Shown here one piece after another: positions 1 through 7,631 of a DNA stretch of 20,348 nt (positions are counted from its first letter, which is position 1; every line of letters begins with the position of its first letter). The notes under the pieces were generated by a model. That model made no database searches. It saw nothing but the letters and a program-made list of their open reading frames with translations, and was not told the DNA's origin. The translations under genes and the position numbers were made by a program. The DNA is from Lachnospiraceae bacterium UBA7086. GTDB taxonomy: Bacteria; Bacillota; Clostridia; Lachnospirales; Lachnospiraceae. The stretch spans positions 1 to 20,348 of the forward strand of contig DKZA01000056.1 of assembly GCA_002492525.1 (NCBI GenBank), given 5' to 3'.

Positions 1-16
1 TGCGAAGCAAATTTAC
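1..16. repeat. GCGAAGC mini-hairpin repeat, left window end
   Basis: The window opens with TGCGAAGCAAATTTAC, which nearly matches its last 15 bases (TGCGAAGCAAATTAC) in the same orientation, apart from one extra T. The core is a GC-closed GAA-loop hairpin cut by the window edge. This is probably one copy of a dispersed intergenic repeat. Confidence 0.5.
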
Positions 17-18
17 TT

Positions 19-47
19 TTGGTAGTAGGAAAGTTTTGTGCTTATCT
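19..47 (+). promoter_or_regulatory. Possible promoter of the DUF3160-capA pair
   Basis: A TTGGTA -35-like box (19-24) is separated by 17 bp from a TTATCT -10-like box (42-47) that has an upstream TG (extended -10). A strong AGGGGGA Shine-Dalgarno follows before the ATG at 73. Both boxes are imperfect, so this is a by-eye call. Confidence 0.35.
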
Positions 48-72
48 GTCATAAAAAAGAAGGGGGATTCAC

Positions 73-2313
73 ATGAAAAGGAAAATTCATTCGACCATAG
101 CGCTTCTTTTGGCTGCGTGCCTTATTGCTGCCTGCGCGGCGGATACGCCCGGGGAAGAACAGAAAGAGGGGAGAGAGGCGGCGGCCTCAGAAGAGGCAGG
201 AAAAGAGGGAGAAGCTTCGCCGGAGGGGAAAGAAAACCGGCAGGAGGATTCCAGGCAGGAGCCGGAAGTGTTTTCACAGGTTCAAGAAGGGCAAAGGCCG
301 CAGCTGATGGAAGGAATTCCGGTGGCGCAGGTAATGGTAACACCCAGTACGGCGCCCTATGAGATTGCGCCGGATCTGAGCAATGTGGAGAATCTGGAGC
401 AGTTTTATTTAGAGGATCAAATGAAAGAAAAGCTGGCGGAAAACGGTTTTGCTGTGTATGGATCTGCCGGCAGGGAGTTCTATGAGATTTATGAGATGAA
501 CAGATACAGCATGATTCCGAATTTTGTGACAGTGGATTCGCTGATGCACACTTATCATCTTTATTTTGCTTATTTGTTAAAAGGGATTGAGAAGGAACAG
601 TTGTCGGATAGGCTTGGGCAGTTGAGTGAACAGATGCTCGCAGACAGTACGAAGCAGTATGAGTTGCTAAAGGGCAGCGAGTGGGAGAGCGCGGCCAGAC
701 GGAATGTGGCTTTCTTTACCGTGGGAGCCAGTCTTCTGGATGAGACAGTGACGCCGGCCGATTATGTGGCGGATATGGTACGGGAAGAACTGGATAAGAT
801 TCGGAAAGCCGATGGGATTTATCTCTGTGCCATCACGGAGGATGAGGAAGATTATTCGCAATATGCTCCCCGTGGTTATTATGCGGGGGATCCGGCACTG
901 GAACGGTATTTTAAGGCTATGATGTGGTATGGCAGGATACATTTTAAGCAGGAAGAGGAGGAGATGGACAGGAGTGCGCTGCTGATGACCATGGCACTGA
1001 CAGAGGATGCTCAGGCATATGAACTGTGGGAGTCTATCTATGCTGTGACTTCTTTCTTCGCGGGCGCCAGTGACGACCTGGGGGTGTGCGAGTATGCACA
1101 AGCGGCCCGTGAGGCTTATGGGGAAGATCTGACGATAGATAAGCTGACCGCCGGGGAAGATGCTTTCATGCGGTTCCATGAGTTTACCGGTGTGCTTCCG
1201 GCGCCGCAGATCAATTCTATCCCGATTTTTATGGGAGAGAATAATGTGATTCGGGGATTCCGGTTTATGGGGCAGCGTTTTACCATAGATGCCTCTGTGA
1301 TGCAGAAGCTCATCTATAGTCAGGTAGAAGAAAACAGTGAGGGGATGAAACGAATGTTGCCCGATACGCTGGATGTACCGGCGGTACTGGGCAGTGACAC
1401 GGCCCTGCGGATTCTGCAGGAGGCAGGAGAGACAGAATATGCCGGGTATATGGAGAATATGGAGACAATGAGAGCTCAGTTTGCCGGGGAGAATACCGAT
1501 TTGTGGTCTGCAAGTCTGTCTGCAGGCTGGCTGTATACCTTGAGACCGCTGCTGATGGAAAAGGGAGAAGGCTATCCGGTATTTATGCAAAACGAGGCGT
1601 GGATGAAGAAGGATCTGGAATGTTTTGCGGGCAGCTTTGCCGAATTAAAACACGATACGGTTCTCTACAGCAAACAGGTGATAGCGGAGATGGGCGGCGG
1701 TTATGAGGAAGAAATCGACGACAGGGGGTATGTGGAGCCGGAGCCGATTGTGTATGCAAGGTTTGTCACCCTGGTGGATCAGACGGCGCAGGGATTGCAG
1801 CGCTATGGGATGTTGGATGCAGCGGATGAAGAAAATTTGTCGCGCCTGTCCCAGATGGCCGGTCAGTTTTTGACCATATCTCAGAAGGAACTGCAGGATG
1901 AAGTGCTGACGGATGAGGAATACGAATTTATCAGGGACTATGGGGGCAATCTGGAACATTTCTGGTATGAGACCATCAAAGATACTGTTGATGAGGGAGG
2001 CTCCGAGCCTGCCCCTGCAGCGCTGGTGGTGGATATTGCCACGGATCCCAATGGGGAGGTGTTGGAGATAGCCACGGGCGATCCATCCAGAATCTGTGTG
2101 GTTGTTAAAGTGGATGGCAAGATAAAGATTGCCTCGGGAAGTGTCTATTCGTTCTATCAGTTTCCGTGGCCGCTGGAAGACAGACTGACTGATAACAGGT
2201 GGCAGCAGATGCTGGGAATTGAGCCGGACGAAACGGGGGAGTATCATTACGATTTGGAGATATTGCAGCCGGCATGGACGGAGAGTTACCGATATACATA
2301 TGAGTGGGACTAA
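73..2313 (+). CDS. DUF3160 domain lipoprotein
   Basis: This is a 746-residue secreted protein of unknown function. A charged N-terminus and hydrophobic stretch end in a lipobox (I18-A19-A20-C21), so it should be lipidated at Cys21 and face outward. Residues about 25-75 are a Glu/Lys/Arg-rich low-complexity tether. The rest resembles the DUF3160 family, with a recognisable N-terminal stretch (about 95-180) in which an acidic, aromatic-rich region leads into 'VTVDSLMHTYHLYF'. No catalytic motif is evident. The ATG at 73 is preceded by AGGGGGA at good spacing, and the signal peptide begins there. The gene overlaps the CapA-type gene by 14 nt, implying co-transcription and possibly translational coupling. 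The family call is fairly sure; the function is unknown. Confidence 0.85.
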   Translation: MKRKIHSTIALLLAACLIAACAADTPGEEQKEGREAAASEEAGKEGEASPEGKENRQEDSRQEPEVFSQVQEGQRPQLMEGIPVAQVMVTPSTAPYEIAPDLSNVENLEQFYLEDQMKEKLAENGFAVYGSAGREFYEIYEMNRYSMIPNFVTVDSLMHTYHLYFAYLLKGIEKEQLSDRLGQLSEQMLADSTKQYELLKGSEWESAARRNVAFFTVGASLLDETVTPADYVADMVREELDKIRKADGIYLCAITEDEEDYSQYAPRGYYAGDPALERYFKAMMWYGRIHFKQEEEEMDRSALLMTMALTEDAQAYELWESIYAVTSFFAGASDDLGVCEYAQAAREAYGEDLTIDKLTAGEDAFMRFHEFTGVLPAPQINSIPIFMGENNVIRGFRFMGQRFTIDASVMQKLIYSQVEENSEGMKRMLPDTLDVPAVLGSDTALRILQEAGETEYAGYMENMETMRAQFAGENTDLWSASLSAGWLYTLRPLLMEKGEGYPVFMQNEAWMKKDLECFAGSFAELKHDTVLYSKQVIAEMGGGYEEEIDDRGYVEPEPIVYARFVTLVDQTAQGLQRYGMLDAADEENLSRLSQMAGQFLTISQKELQDEVLTDEEYEFIRDYGGNLEHFWYETIKDTVDEGGSEPAPAALVVDIATDPNGEVLEIATGDPSRICVVVKVDGKIKIASGSVYSFYQFPWPLEDRLTDNRWQQMLGIEPDETGEYHYDLEILQPAWTESYRYTYEWD

Positions 2314-3799
2314 GAGATTTCTTATGAAAGCAGGGATCGCGGCGGTTTTGTGTGCCGGCGCGATCCTGTATATTCTGTGGCACAGCGGTTTTTTCCTGCC
2401 GCGCTGGATTATCTGGGACGAGTGCAGTTTTGGGACAGAAGACGGACAGTATGGGATTTCTCTGGCCCAAAAGGAGGTTCGGGTCCGGTATGACGGCGTT
2501 CTTGTGTGGTCTTCTCCTTCCGATGTGAAGGTGCAGGCGGCAATGTCCCAGGATATTGACGCAGACGGCAGGGAAGAACTGTTGCTGTTGTGCTGGAAGC
2601 ACGGGCGTTATGGAAGCCACAAGCCCTTTTGGGTAGAAAAAGATGAGAGAAGATGGTCGCAGCACCTGTTTGTATATGCATATGGGGAAGGGGAGATTCG
2701 GCCTAAGTGGATGTCTTCCTATATTGGTCAGAATATTAGCAGAATGAGTGTACAGGCCGCAGAAAGCGGTAAGTGCCGTCTCTGGCTGACAGAACCGGAT
2801 GGAGAGGAAACCTGCTGGAGCTGGGATTCGTGGGGCTTTGTAAAAGAGGAGACAGAAGTTACGTTCACGGTGTTTGGGGATAATCTCATCCATGAACCCA
2901 TCTATAGTTATGGTCTTGCTCACCGGGGCGATTTTGGTTTTCTGTTTGAAAATTTTGAGGATGTCATTGCACAAAGCGATGTGGCTGTGATCAACCAGGA
3001 GACGCCCCTTACGGATGATCCGGCACGCTACAGCGGATATCCGAGGTTTGGTACGCCGCTCGCGGTGGGGGAGGCGATTGCGGACGCTGATTTTGATGTG
3101 GTGACTTGTGCCACCAATCATGCGCTGGATCAGGGGCGGTCAGGAGCCGAGGAGACGAAAGCATTTTTTGAAGCCCAGGATATCCTTTGTCTGGGGATAG
3201 GTTCTCGGGAGGAGCCGGAGGAAAAACCCTATAAGATACTTACCAGAAATGGTATTCGCGTCGCCCTGTTTAATTATACGTATGGCATTAACGGCATGGA
3301 AACTTCAGGACAGGATTTTCAGGGAGTGTATCTGCTGGAGAAAGAAGAGCAGATAAAGCGGGATATGAGGGAAGCGAAAGAAACGGCGGACATGCTCGTT
3401 GTCTTTGTCCACTGGGGGACAGAAGGAGCAGCAGAGCCGGACGATTTCCAGCAGAAATGGGCGCAGATTTTCATGGAAGGAAAAGCGGATGCGGTGGTTG
3501 GCACGCATCCCCATACTTTGCAGCTCTGTACGGTGCTTCAGGACGACAGCGGGCATGAGATGCTGGTCTATTATTCGATTGGCAACTTTATCAGTGCACA
3601 GCCGGAAAAAACCTGTGTCCGGGGCGGCATGGCGTCTTTTACCATTGGATTATCGCCGGAGGGAAGCAGGATTACCAGCTATTCCCTGCAGCCGTTGGAG
3701 ATACGATGGCATGAGGGAGGAATGTATCAGACAGATTATGCGGTTTTCAGTACGGATGACAGGCCGTTGTATTTGCGCCTGGATTTGCGGCCAGAGTGA
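2300..3799 (+). CDS. CapA-family protein with extra N-terminal domain
   Basis: This is a 499-residue protein with one N-terminal membrane segment (about 10-30), so the bulk is probably extracytoplasmic. Residues about 186-490 form a CapA/poly-gamma-glutamate-synthesis-type metallophosphatase-like domain. Its signature residues are visible: Asp in 'VFGDNLIH' (about 194), Glu in 'NQETPL', Asn-His in 'ATNHALDQG', His in 'VFVHWGTE' and two His in 'GTHPHTLQ'. Between anchor and CapA domain is about 150 residues of beta-rich sequence containing 'DIDADGREEL', a DxDxDG loop like those of FG-GAP/VCBS repeats. The start at 2300 puts the ATG inside the preceding gene, with GGAGAG at 2280-2285 at rather long spacing; ATG 2324 is an alternative. 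No capB/capC-type ligase genes are nearby, so poly-glutamate synthesis is not supported. The real substrate is unknown. Confidence 0.85.
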   Translation: MSGTKRFLMKAGIAAVLCAGAILYILWHSGFFLPRWIIWDECSFGTEDGQYGISLAQKEVRVRYDGVLVWSSPSDVKVQAAMSQDIDADGREELLLLCWKHGRYGSHKPFWVEKDERRWSQHLFVYAYGEGEIRPKWMSSYIGQNISRMSVQAAESGKCRLWLTEPDGEETCWSWDSWGFVKEETEVTFTVFGDNLIHEPIYSYGLAHRGDFGFLFENFEDVIAQSDVAVINQETPLTDDPARYSGYPRFGTPLAVGEAIADADFDVVTCATNHALDQGRSGAEETKAFFEAQDILCLGIGSREEPEEKPYKILTRNGIRVALFNYTYGINGMETSGQDFQGVYLLEKEEQIKRDMREAKETADMLVVFVHWGTEGAAEPDDFQQKWAQIFMEGKADAVVGTHPHTLQLCTVLQDDSGHEMLVYYSIGNFISAQPEKTCVRGGMASFTIGLSPEGSRITSYSLQPLEIRWHEGGMYQTDYAVFSTDDRPLYLRLDLRPE

Positions 3800-3830
3800 G
3801 GAAAAGGGCTGGAAGATATAGTGGAGAGTA

Positions 3831-3868
3831 TGTTATAATTTATTTATCAATTCATAAAGAACGGAGGG
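3831..3868 (+). promoter_or_regulatory. Extended -10 promoter and RBS of carbonic anhydrase
   Basis: TG-T-TATAAT (3831-3839) is a consensus extended -10 element without a clear -35. GGAGGG (3863-3868) lies 6 nt before the ATG at 3875. The short leader holds no obvious regulatory fold. Confidence 0.55.
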
Positions 3869-3874
3869 TACGTT

Positions 3875-4435
3875 ATGCACAGTGAAAATTTATCGGCAGC
3901 AGAGGCACTGCAAAAATTAAAGGACGGAAACCAGCGCTATATACAGGCTGCCACGAATCCGGGGGACGTTTCGCCGGCAATCAGACAAAAAACCTGCGAT
4001 GAGGGGCAGAAGCCTTATGCGATTATTGTGGCATGTTCAGATTCCAGAGTCATACCGGAAGGAATCTTTTCCGCTGGAATCGGTGAGCTTTTCGTAATCC
4101 GTGTAGCGGGCAATGTCATGGATAATCATCAGCTGGGAAGCGTTGAGTATGCGGCGGATCATCTTGGCAGTAAGCTGGTAGTGGTACTCGGACATGAGCA
4201 CTGCGGTGCGGTAGGGGCGGCCCTGCAGGGAAATCCGGGCGGATTTATCCAGTACATAACAGATGAGATTCACAGAGCCATCGGCGATGAGAAAGACGAG
4301 TATCGTGCGTGCTGTCTGAATGTTGAGCGGGCTGTGGGGCTGATCAGAGATAAACTTGATATGAAAGAGGATGTCAAAGTATGCGGTGCCTACTATCATA
4401 TCGGCAGCGGTGAAGTTGAATATCTTGATATGTAA
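3875..4435 (+). CDS. Beta-class carbonic anhydrase
   Basis: This 186-residue cytosolic enzyme should interconvert CO2 and bicarbonate, supplying bicarbonate to carboxylases. The beta-class zinc site is complete: Cys54 and Asp56 in 'CSDSR', with His107 and Cys110 in 'GHEHCGA'. The Asp56-Arg58 dyad is also present, and length is typical of a short beta-CA. The gene has its own extended -10 promoter and is closed by a strong intrinsic terminator, so it appears monocistronic. The ATG at 3875 has GGAGGG at ideal spacing. Nothing is missing from the active site, so activity is expected. The class assignment is secure; the physiological role is inferred from the family. Confidence 0.95.
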   Translation: MHSENLSAAEALQKLKDGNQRYIQAATNPGDVSPAIRQKTCDEGQKPYAIIVACSDSRVIPEGIFSAGIGELFVIRVAGNVMDNHQLGSVEYAADHLGSKLVVVLGHEHCGAVGAALQGNPGGFIQYITDEIHRAIGDEKDEYRACCLNVERAVGLIRDKLDMKEDVKVCGAYYHIGSGEVEYLDM

Positions 4436-4451
4436 CATATTATTATAACAG

Positions 4452-4497
4452 AAAAGACCACTTTGTTGCTATTATTTTGCAAAAAGTGGTCTTTTTT
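4452..4497 (+). terminator. Intrinsic terminator after carbonic anhydrase
   Basis: Arms 4452-4464 and 4483-4495 are perfectly complementary (13 bp). The stem extends inward by 4 bp (TTGC/GCAA) past a single bulged G at 4465, and a run of six T follows the GGTC. It begins 16 nt after the stop codon. The A-rich 5' arm means it could also work on the other strand. Confidence 0.9.
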
Positions 4498-4530
4498 AAT
4501 AATTATATTCATAAATTTATCAAACTAATC

Positions 4531-4559
4531 TTGTGAGTAAATGAAGAATGTGTTATTCT
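4531..4559 (+). promoter_or_regulatory. Promoter of the four-cysteine membrane protein
   Basis: TTGTGA (4531-4536), a 17-bp spacer and TATTCT (4554-4559) with an upstream TG at 4551 form a good vegetative-type promoter. AGGGGGA precedes the ATG at 4595. Confidence 0.6.
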
Positions 4560-4594
4560 TAACATAACAAAACAAATGTGATCAGGGGGAAAGT

Positions 4595-4870
4595 ATGAAT
4601 ATAATGGATATAATTATTAAATGGTTTACAATTATTTTTCTGGTGGTGTTCGTCTTAAGCATTATAGTCTTTAATATCGCCCGTCTGTTTTATTGGATTA
4701 AGTGCTTTAAAATAAAAGATTGTTCCAAAAGAGACTGCCCTTTCCAGATCTTCTGTTATAAGTATGAAGAGGTTTATACGGAAGAGGATATCGAGAGAAT
4801 CACCAAGATGTTAGAGGAGAAAAGCCAAAACGAGTGGAAAGATATGAAAGATCCTAAGAGTAAAACATGA
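4595..4870 (+). CDS. Small single-pass membrane protein with CX5CX4CX5C motif
   Basis: I do not recognise a characterised family for this 91-residue protein. One membrane segment (about 8-30) is followed by a basic stretch and four cysteines (37, 43, 48, 54) spaced CX5CX4CX5C just past the membrane. A charged, probably helical tail (about 60-91) follows. The positive charges after the segment suggest a cytoplasmic tail, where the cysteines could bind zinc. The start is supported by AGGGGGA and a good upstream promoter. It stands alone between a terminator and an A-rich spacer. It is a real gene by start signals and composition; function unknown. Confidence 0.75.
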   Translation: MNIMDIIIKWFTIIFLVVFVLSIIVFNIARLFYWIKCFKIKDCSKRDCPFQIFCYKYEEVYTEEDIERITKMLEEKSQNEWKDMKDPKSKT

Positions 4871-5288
4871 TTTGATTTTTAAAATTTCTTAACAGAGCGA
4901 AACGGGAACGCCAGGGAAGAAAAATGAGGACAAAATGAATTTCATGTCATTAAACAGCAAAAGAGGAAGACGATAAAATAACAATCTACATTAAATAACG
5001 AGAAAATGAGAAAAATATATAACGGACGTATCTGATTTTGTATATTGCGGATAATATGCGGGTTCGATGATTGGATGCAAGAGAATGGCTATAAATAACA
5101 CATATTTCATAAACGGATATATGTGTTATTTATTTTATAAAAAGAAAACAAAAAGCAGAGAAGAATTTGAATCACAATGAAAGAATCATAAAGAAAAATT
5201 TGCCTGGATTTTTGCAAAAAGATTAAAATGAAAAATAAGAAAAATGCTAAAACAAGATTTAATACAAAGAGACGATGTGATCAAGGCG
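4871..5288. other. A-rich spacer without a gene
   Basis: This 418-base region is strongly purine/A-rich, and I see no start-signal-supported open frame in it. The only clear structure is the perfect 15-bp inverted repeat at 5091-5133. Confidence 0.6.
5091..5133 (+). terminator. Perfect 15-bp inverted repeat, probable terminator
   Basis: Arm ATAAATAACACATAT (5091-5105) is exactly complementary to 5119-5133, with a 13-nt loop. TTTATAAAA follows on the plus strand, so it could end plus-strand transcripts of the 4595 gene, although it lies 220 nt downstream. On the minus strand no T-run follows. A protein-binding palindrome is the alternative. Confidence 0.5.
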
Positions 5289-6347
5289 TCAGTAAATTGT
5301 TTTTACATCAGTTATAGAACCGCCCGTTATTTTAAATTCCCAGATAGAATGTCCGGGAATTCTGTGCTCTGTTAAATAATAAACGTTATCTATTGAAGTT
5401 ATGTAATATGGCGTACCTCCGCCGATAAACTGCCCATAGACGTCATCGTATTTTCCTTTAATCAAATTCGATAAATCATCTGTATAAATCATGGTAGCAT
5501 AGTCTTGACTGCCATTAATATCGGTTGATATTGTAATATAGTATCCGTTTTCCGTTATGGTGAGCTGAACCATACCGGCCATGGAGTCGGGAACCGGATA
5601 TGTTTCCTCAATTTCAAAGGAATTAAGGTCTGCCTGTAAGATGGCAGGATTTCCAAGAATACCGGATACAAAATAGATATCACTTCCGTCGATGGTAAAG
5701 GACCGTACGTAAGTGCCTGTAAGCTGTTCGATCTTGTGGATGCCGGTCAGGTACATGCGGCTGTCGTCAGGGTCGTGCCGAAAGAGATACATTTCGCCGC
5801 TCATGGAGCTTAAGGCATAAAAAGTCTGTGTGTTGTCATCGTAGATAATATAATGCGGCCGGCTGCCGATTTCGGTAAAGGACTGGGTGTGATAGAATAC
5901 TCCCTCTTTTTTCTCAAAAACAAGTATCCGGTTGTTTTCCGTATCGTCCGCCAGATATACAAGGCCGTCGCTGGCTATGGTATGCCCTTTGCTGATCTGA
6001 TCGGTCATGACCTGCCAACTGGACAAGGGATCGGTCAGGTTATCATGGTAAATGATCTGGTTGTGGTAACAGTCTACAATAAAGTATAGATTTTCCACTT
6101 TGGTGATATAAGTGGGCACACTTAAATTTGTGCAGGGATTTTTGGGGACGGCGTCAGGCGAAATGGGCACAAAATCTTCCTTGTTAATGTCTTGGACAAT
6201 GTCTGAAGCACGCAGAGAAATTTCACTGGCCAATGTGTCGGGCGGTTTGGGGGTGGAGCGGCTGCCGCAGGCTGACAGAACCGCAGGCATTGTCAGAATA
6301 AAAAGAAATAATAAAAGGAATTTTGTTTTTGCCAGGTTTATGTTCAT
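5289..6347 (-). CDS. Beta-propeller-like lipoprotein
   Basis: This is a 352-residue secreted lipoprotein. Its hydrophobic signal ends in a lipobox (L24-S25-A26-C27), followed by a Ser/Thr/Pro-rich tether. The mature part consists of repeated short beta-strand blades, such as 'GLVYLADDTENNRILVFEK' around residue 130 and similar blades after it, spaced like NHL or SMP-30-type propellers. No catalytic residues can be assigned. Such proteins bind ligands or partners at the cell surface or act as lactonase-like enzymes; here neither can be shown. It is transcribed divergently from the acyltransferase gene with a 126-bp gap. The Shine-Dalgarno (AAAGAGAA) is weak. The lipoprotein call is firm; the propeller call is moderate. 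Confidence 0.7.
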   Translation of the reverse strand: MNINLAKTKFLLLFLFILTMPAVLSACGSRSTPKPPDTLASEISLRASDIVQDINKEDFVPISPDAVPKNPCTNLSVPTYITKVENLYFIVDCYHNQIIYHDNLTDPLSSWQVMTDQISKGHTIASDGLVYLADDTENNRILVFEKKEGVFYHTQSFTEIGSRPHYIIYDDNTQTFYALSSMSGEMYLFRHDPDDSRMYLTGIHKIEQLTGTYVRSFTIDGSDIYFVSGILGNPAILQADLNSFEIEETYPVPDSMAGMVQLTITENGYYITISTDINGSQDYATMIYTDDLSNLIKGKYDDVYGQFIGGGTPYYITSIDNVYYLTEHRIPGHSIWEFKITGGSITDVKTIY

Positions 6348-6473
6348 GGGAAATTCTCTTTCTTTTTAGGATAATTGTTGATAAGATATATCATATAAGG
6401 AATCAGTCTTATTTTACCATAAAAAGCCTCATAGGGTAACAGGGTTTTGGATAACGAGGGAAGGATAAAATAA
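6348..6473. promoter_or_regulatory. Divergent intergenic region
   Basis: This 126-bp gap must carry promoters for both the minus-strand lipoprotein and the plus-strand acyltransferase. It contains AT-rich -10-like stretches (around 6385-6400), but I cannot choose a convincing -35/-10 pair for either direction. Confidence 0.4.
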
Positions 6474-7631
6474 ATGACAGATATGTCACTTTCAAAGCAG
6501 ACCAATAAGAATACGGCAGCCGCTTCTTATAATACGGCATTTGGCATCCTTTCGGCACTGGCTATCGTTATGGTCGTGGCGGGGCACCTGGGCTATAATA
6601 TTCTGACGGTAGGAGACCTTTTCCCTTACTATTCGTTTCATGTACCGCTGTTTATGTTTATTTCCGGATATTTTTATAAACAAGAAGAGCAGGAAAGACC
6701 TTTTTCTTATATCAAAAGGAAAGCGCGCAGACTGCTTTTGCCCTATTTTATCTGGAATCTTATCTATGGGCTGCTTGCCTGGGTGCTGCGCGCGGAAGGC
6801 GGTTTCGCTTTGGGGGAATCCATATCTTTCAAGACCTTATTCCTGGATCCTTTTCTGCATGGGTATCAGTATCTTTATAATTTCGCGGCATGGTTTGTAC
6901 CGGTGCTTTTTCTCATAGAAATGATGAATCTGTTGATGCGGATTGTGCTGCAAAAGATACATTTGCAGTATGAATGGCTGATTCTGGCCGGAACGCTGGC
7001 GGTGGGAATGATGGTGGTGTGGCTGGCTGTTTCCGGGCGTGTGTGGGGACTTTATAAGATGCCGGGACGGATCTTGTTTCTTTTTCCCTGTTTTCAGATG
7101 GGGCAGTTTTACCGACAAAAATTAGAGAAATATGACAGGCTTGGGAATCTGCCTTACTTTGCCATTGTGATTGGAGTGCAGGTGGTTTTAAATCTGTGCT
7201 GTAACGGTCTGGCATACAGCTGTGTGTGGTGTACAGGGTTTGCCAATGGGCCGGTCATTCCGTATGTGACAGCAGTGTCGGGAATAGCCTTCTGGCTGCG
7301 GGTGTCGAAGATATTGGCTCCGGTTTGCGGTTCCGACTGCGCCGTGGTTTATCTGGGGCAAAACACTTACCCGGTGATGATGCACCACATTATGGTGTTT
7401 ATGCTGATTAAGATGGTGCTTGCCGGTATTGCCGCCGGTACAGGGTATCTGGCGGATTTTGATTTTACGCGGTTCTATACGGACATTGATTATTGTTATC
7501 TGGTAAAAGGGGCAGAGGCTTTTAAAGTGGTTTATCTGGCAGCCGGTATTATGCTGCCGCTGCTGTTACAACGGGGGCTTGCGCGGCTGAAATTTCTTAT
7601 TTGTAAACCAGTCTGGCAGGACAGGAAATAA
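6474..7631 (+). CDS. Acyltransferase family 3 membrane protein
   Basis: This 385-residue polytopic membrane protein resembles the acyltransferase-3 (OafA/NodX-like) family, which moves acetyl or similar groups onto surface sugars. Visible signatures are 'VVAGHLGYN' with His38 in the first membrane helix and 'HVPLFMFISGYFYK' with His56, then a basic loop ('KRKARRLLLPYF') and about eight more hydrophobic segments. GGAAGGA lies before the ATG at 6474. The first codons contain an exact copy of the TGACA-N4-TGTCA palindrome (6475-6488). The 3' end overlaps the convergent gene by 35 bp. The acceptor is unknown; the nearby GT2 and GH20 genes fit envelope glycan work but prove nothing. Confidence 0.85.
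   Translation: MTDMSLSKQTNKNTAAASYNTAFGILSALAIVMVVAGHLGYNILTVGDLFPYYSFHVPLFMFISGYFYKQEEQERPFSYIKRKARRLLLPYFIWNLIYGLLAWVLRAEGGFALGESISFKTLFLDPFLHGYQYLYNFAAWFVPVLFLIEMMNLLMRIVLQKIHLQYEWLILAGTLAVGMMVVWLAVSGRVWGLYKMPGRILFLFPCFQMGQFYRQKLEKYDRLGNLPYFAIVIGVQVVLNLCCNGLAYSCVWCTGFANGPVIPYVTAVSGIAFWLRVSKILAPVCGSDCAVVYLGQNTYPVMMHHIMVFMLIKMVLAGIAAGTGYLADFDFTRFYTDIDYCYLVKGAEAFKVVYLAAGIMLPLLLQRGLARLKFLICKPVWQDRK
6475..6488. repeat. TGACA-N4-TGTCA palindrome, copy 1
   Basis: TGACAGATATGTCA, exact. It overlaps the start codon of the acyltransferase gene, reading MTDMS. It is the only exact copy in a different codon phase from the others. Confidence 0.7.
7267..7280. repeat. TGACA-N4-TGTCA palindrome, one-mismatch copy
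   Basis: TGACAGCAGTGTCG inside the acyltransferase gene differs from the motif at the last base. It could be a chance near-match. Confidence 0.3.

Noticed and set aside
36..362. Open frames overlapping the DUF3160 gene start on both strands
   Set aside because: They are Arg/Gly- or Pro-rich shadows of the low-complexity Glu/Lys-rich tether and lack their own credible start context.
667..1590. Long minus-strand open frame inside the DUF3160 gene
   Set aside because: Its composition (His/Arg/Ile/Pro-rich) is that of an antisense shadow, with no recognisable domain or RBS. The plus-strand gene explains the region.
2219..2299. Upstream extension of the CapA-type protein
   Set aside because: It would place 27 unconserved residues inside the DUF3160 coding sequence ahead of the membrane anchor. 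ATG 2300 fits better.
2105..3121. 338-codon minus-strand open frame across the DUF3160/CapA junction
   Set aside because: It is a shadow of two recognisable plus-strand genes with no domain signal.
4936..4949. TGAATTTCATGTCA as a degenerate palindrome copy
   Set aside because: Two mismatches in ten fixed positions are expected by chance in AT-rich sequence.
6276..6297. TGACA and TGTCA in the lipoprotein gene as another palindrome copy
   Set aside because: The half-sites are 13 bases apart instead of four, so they do not match the motif.
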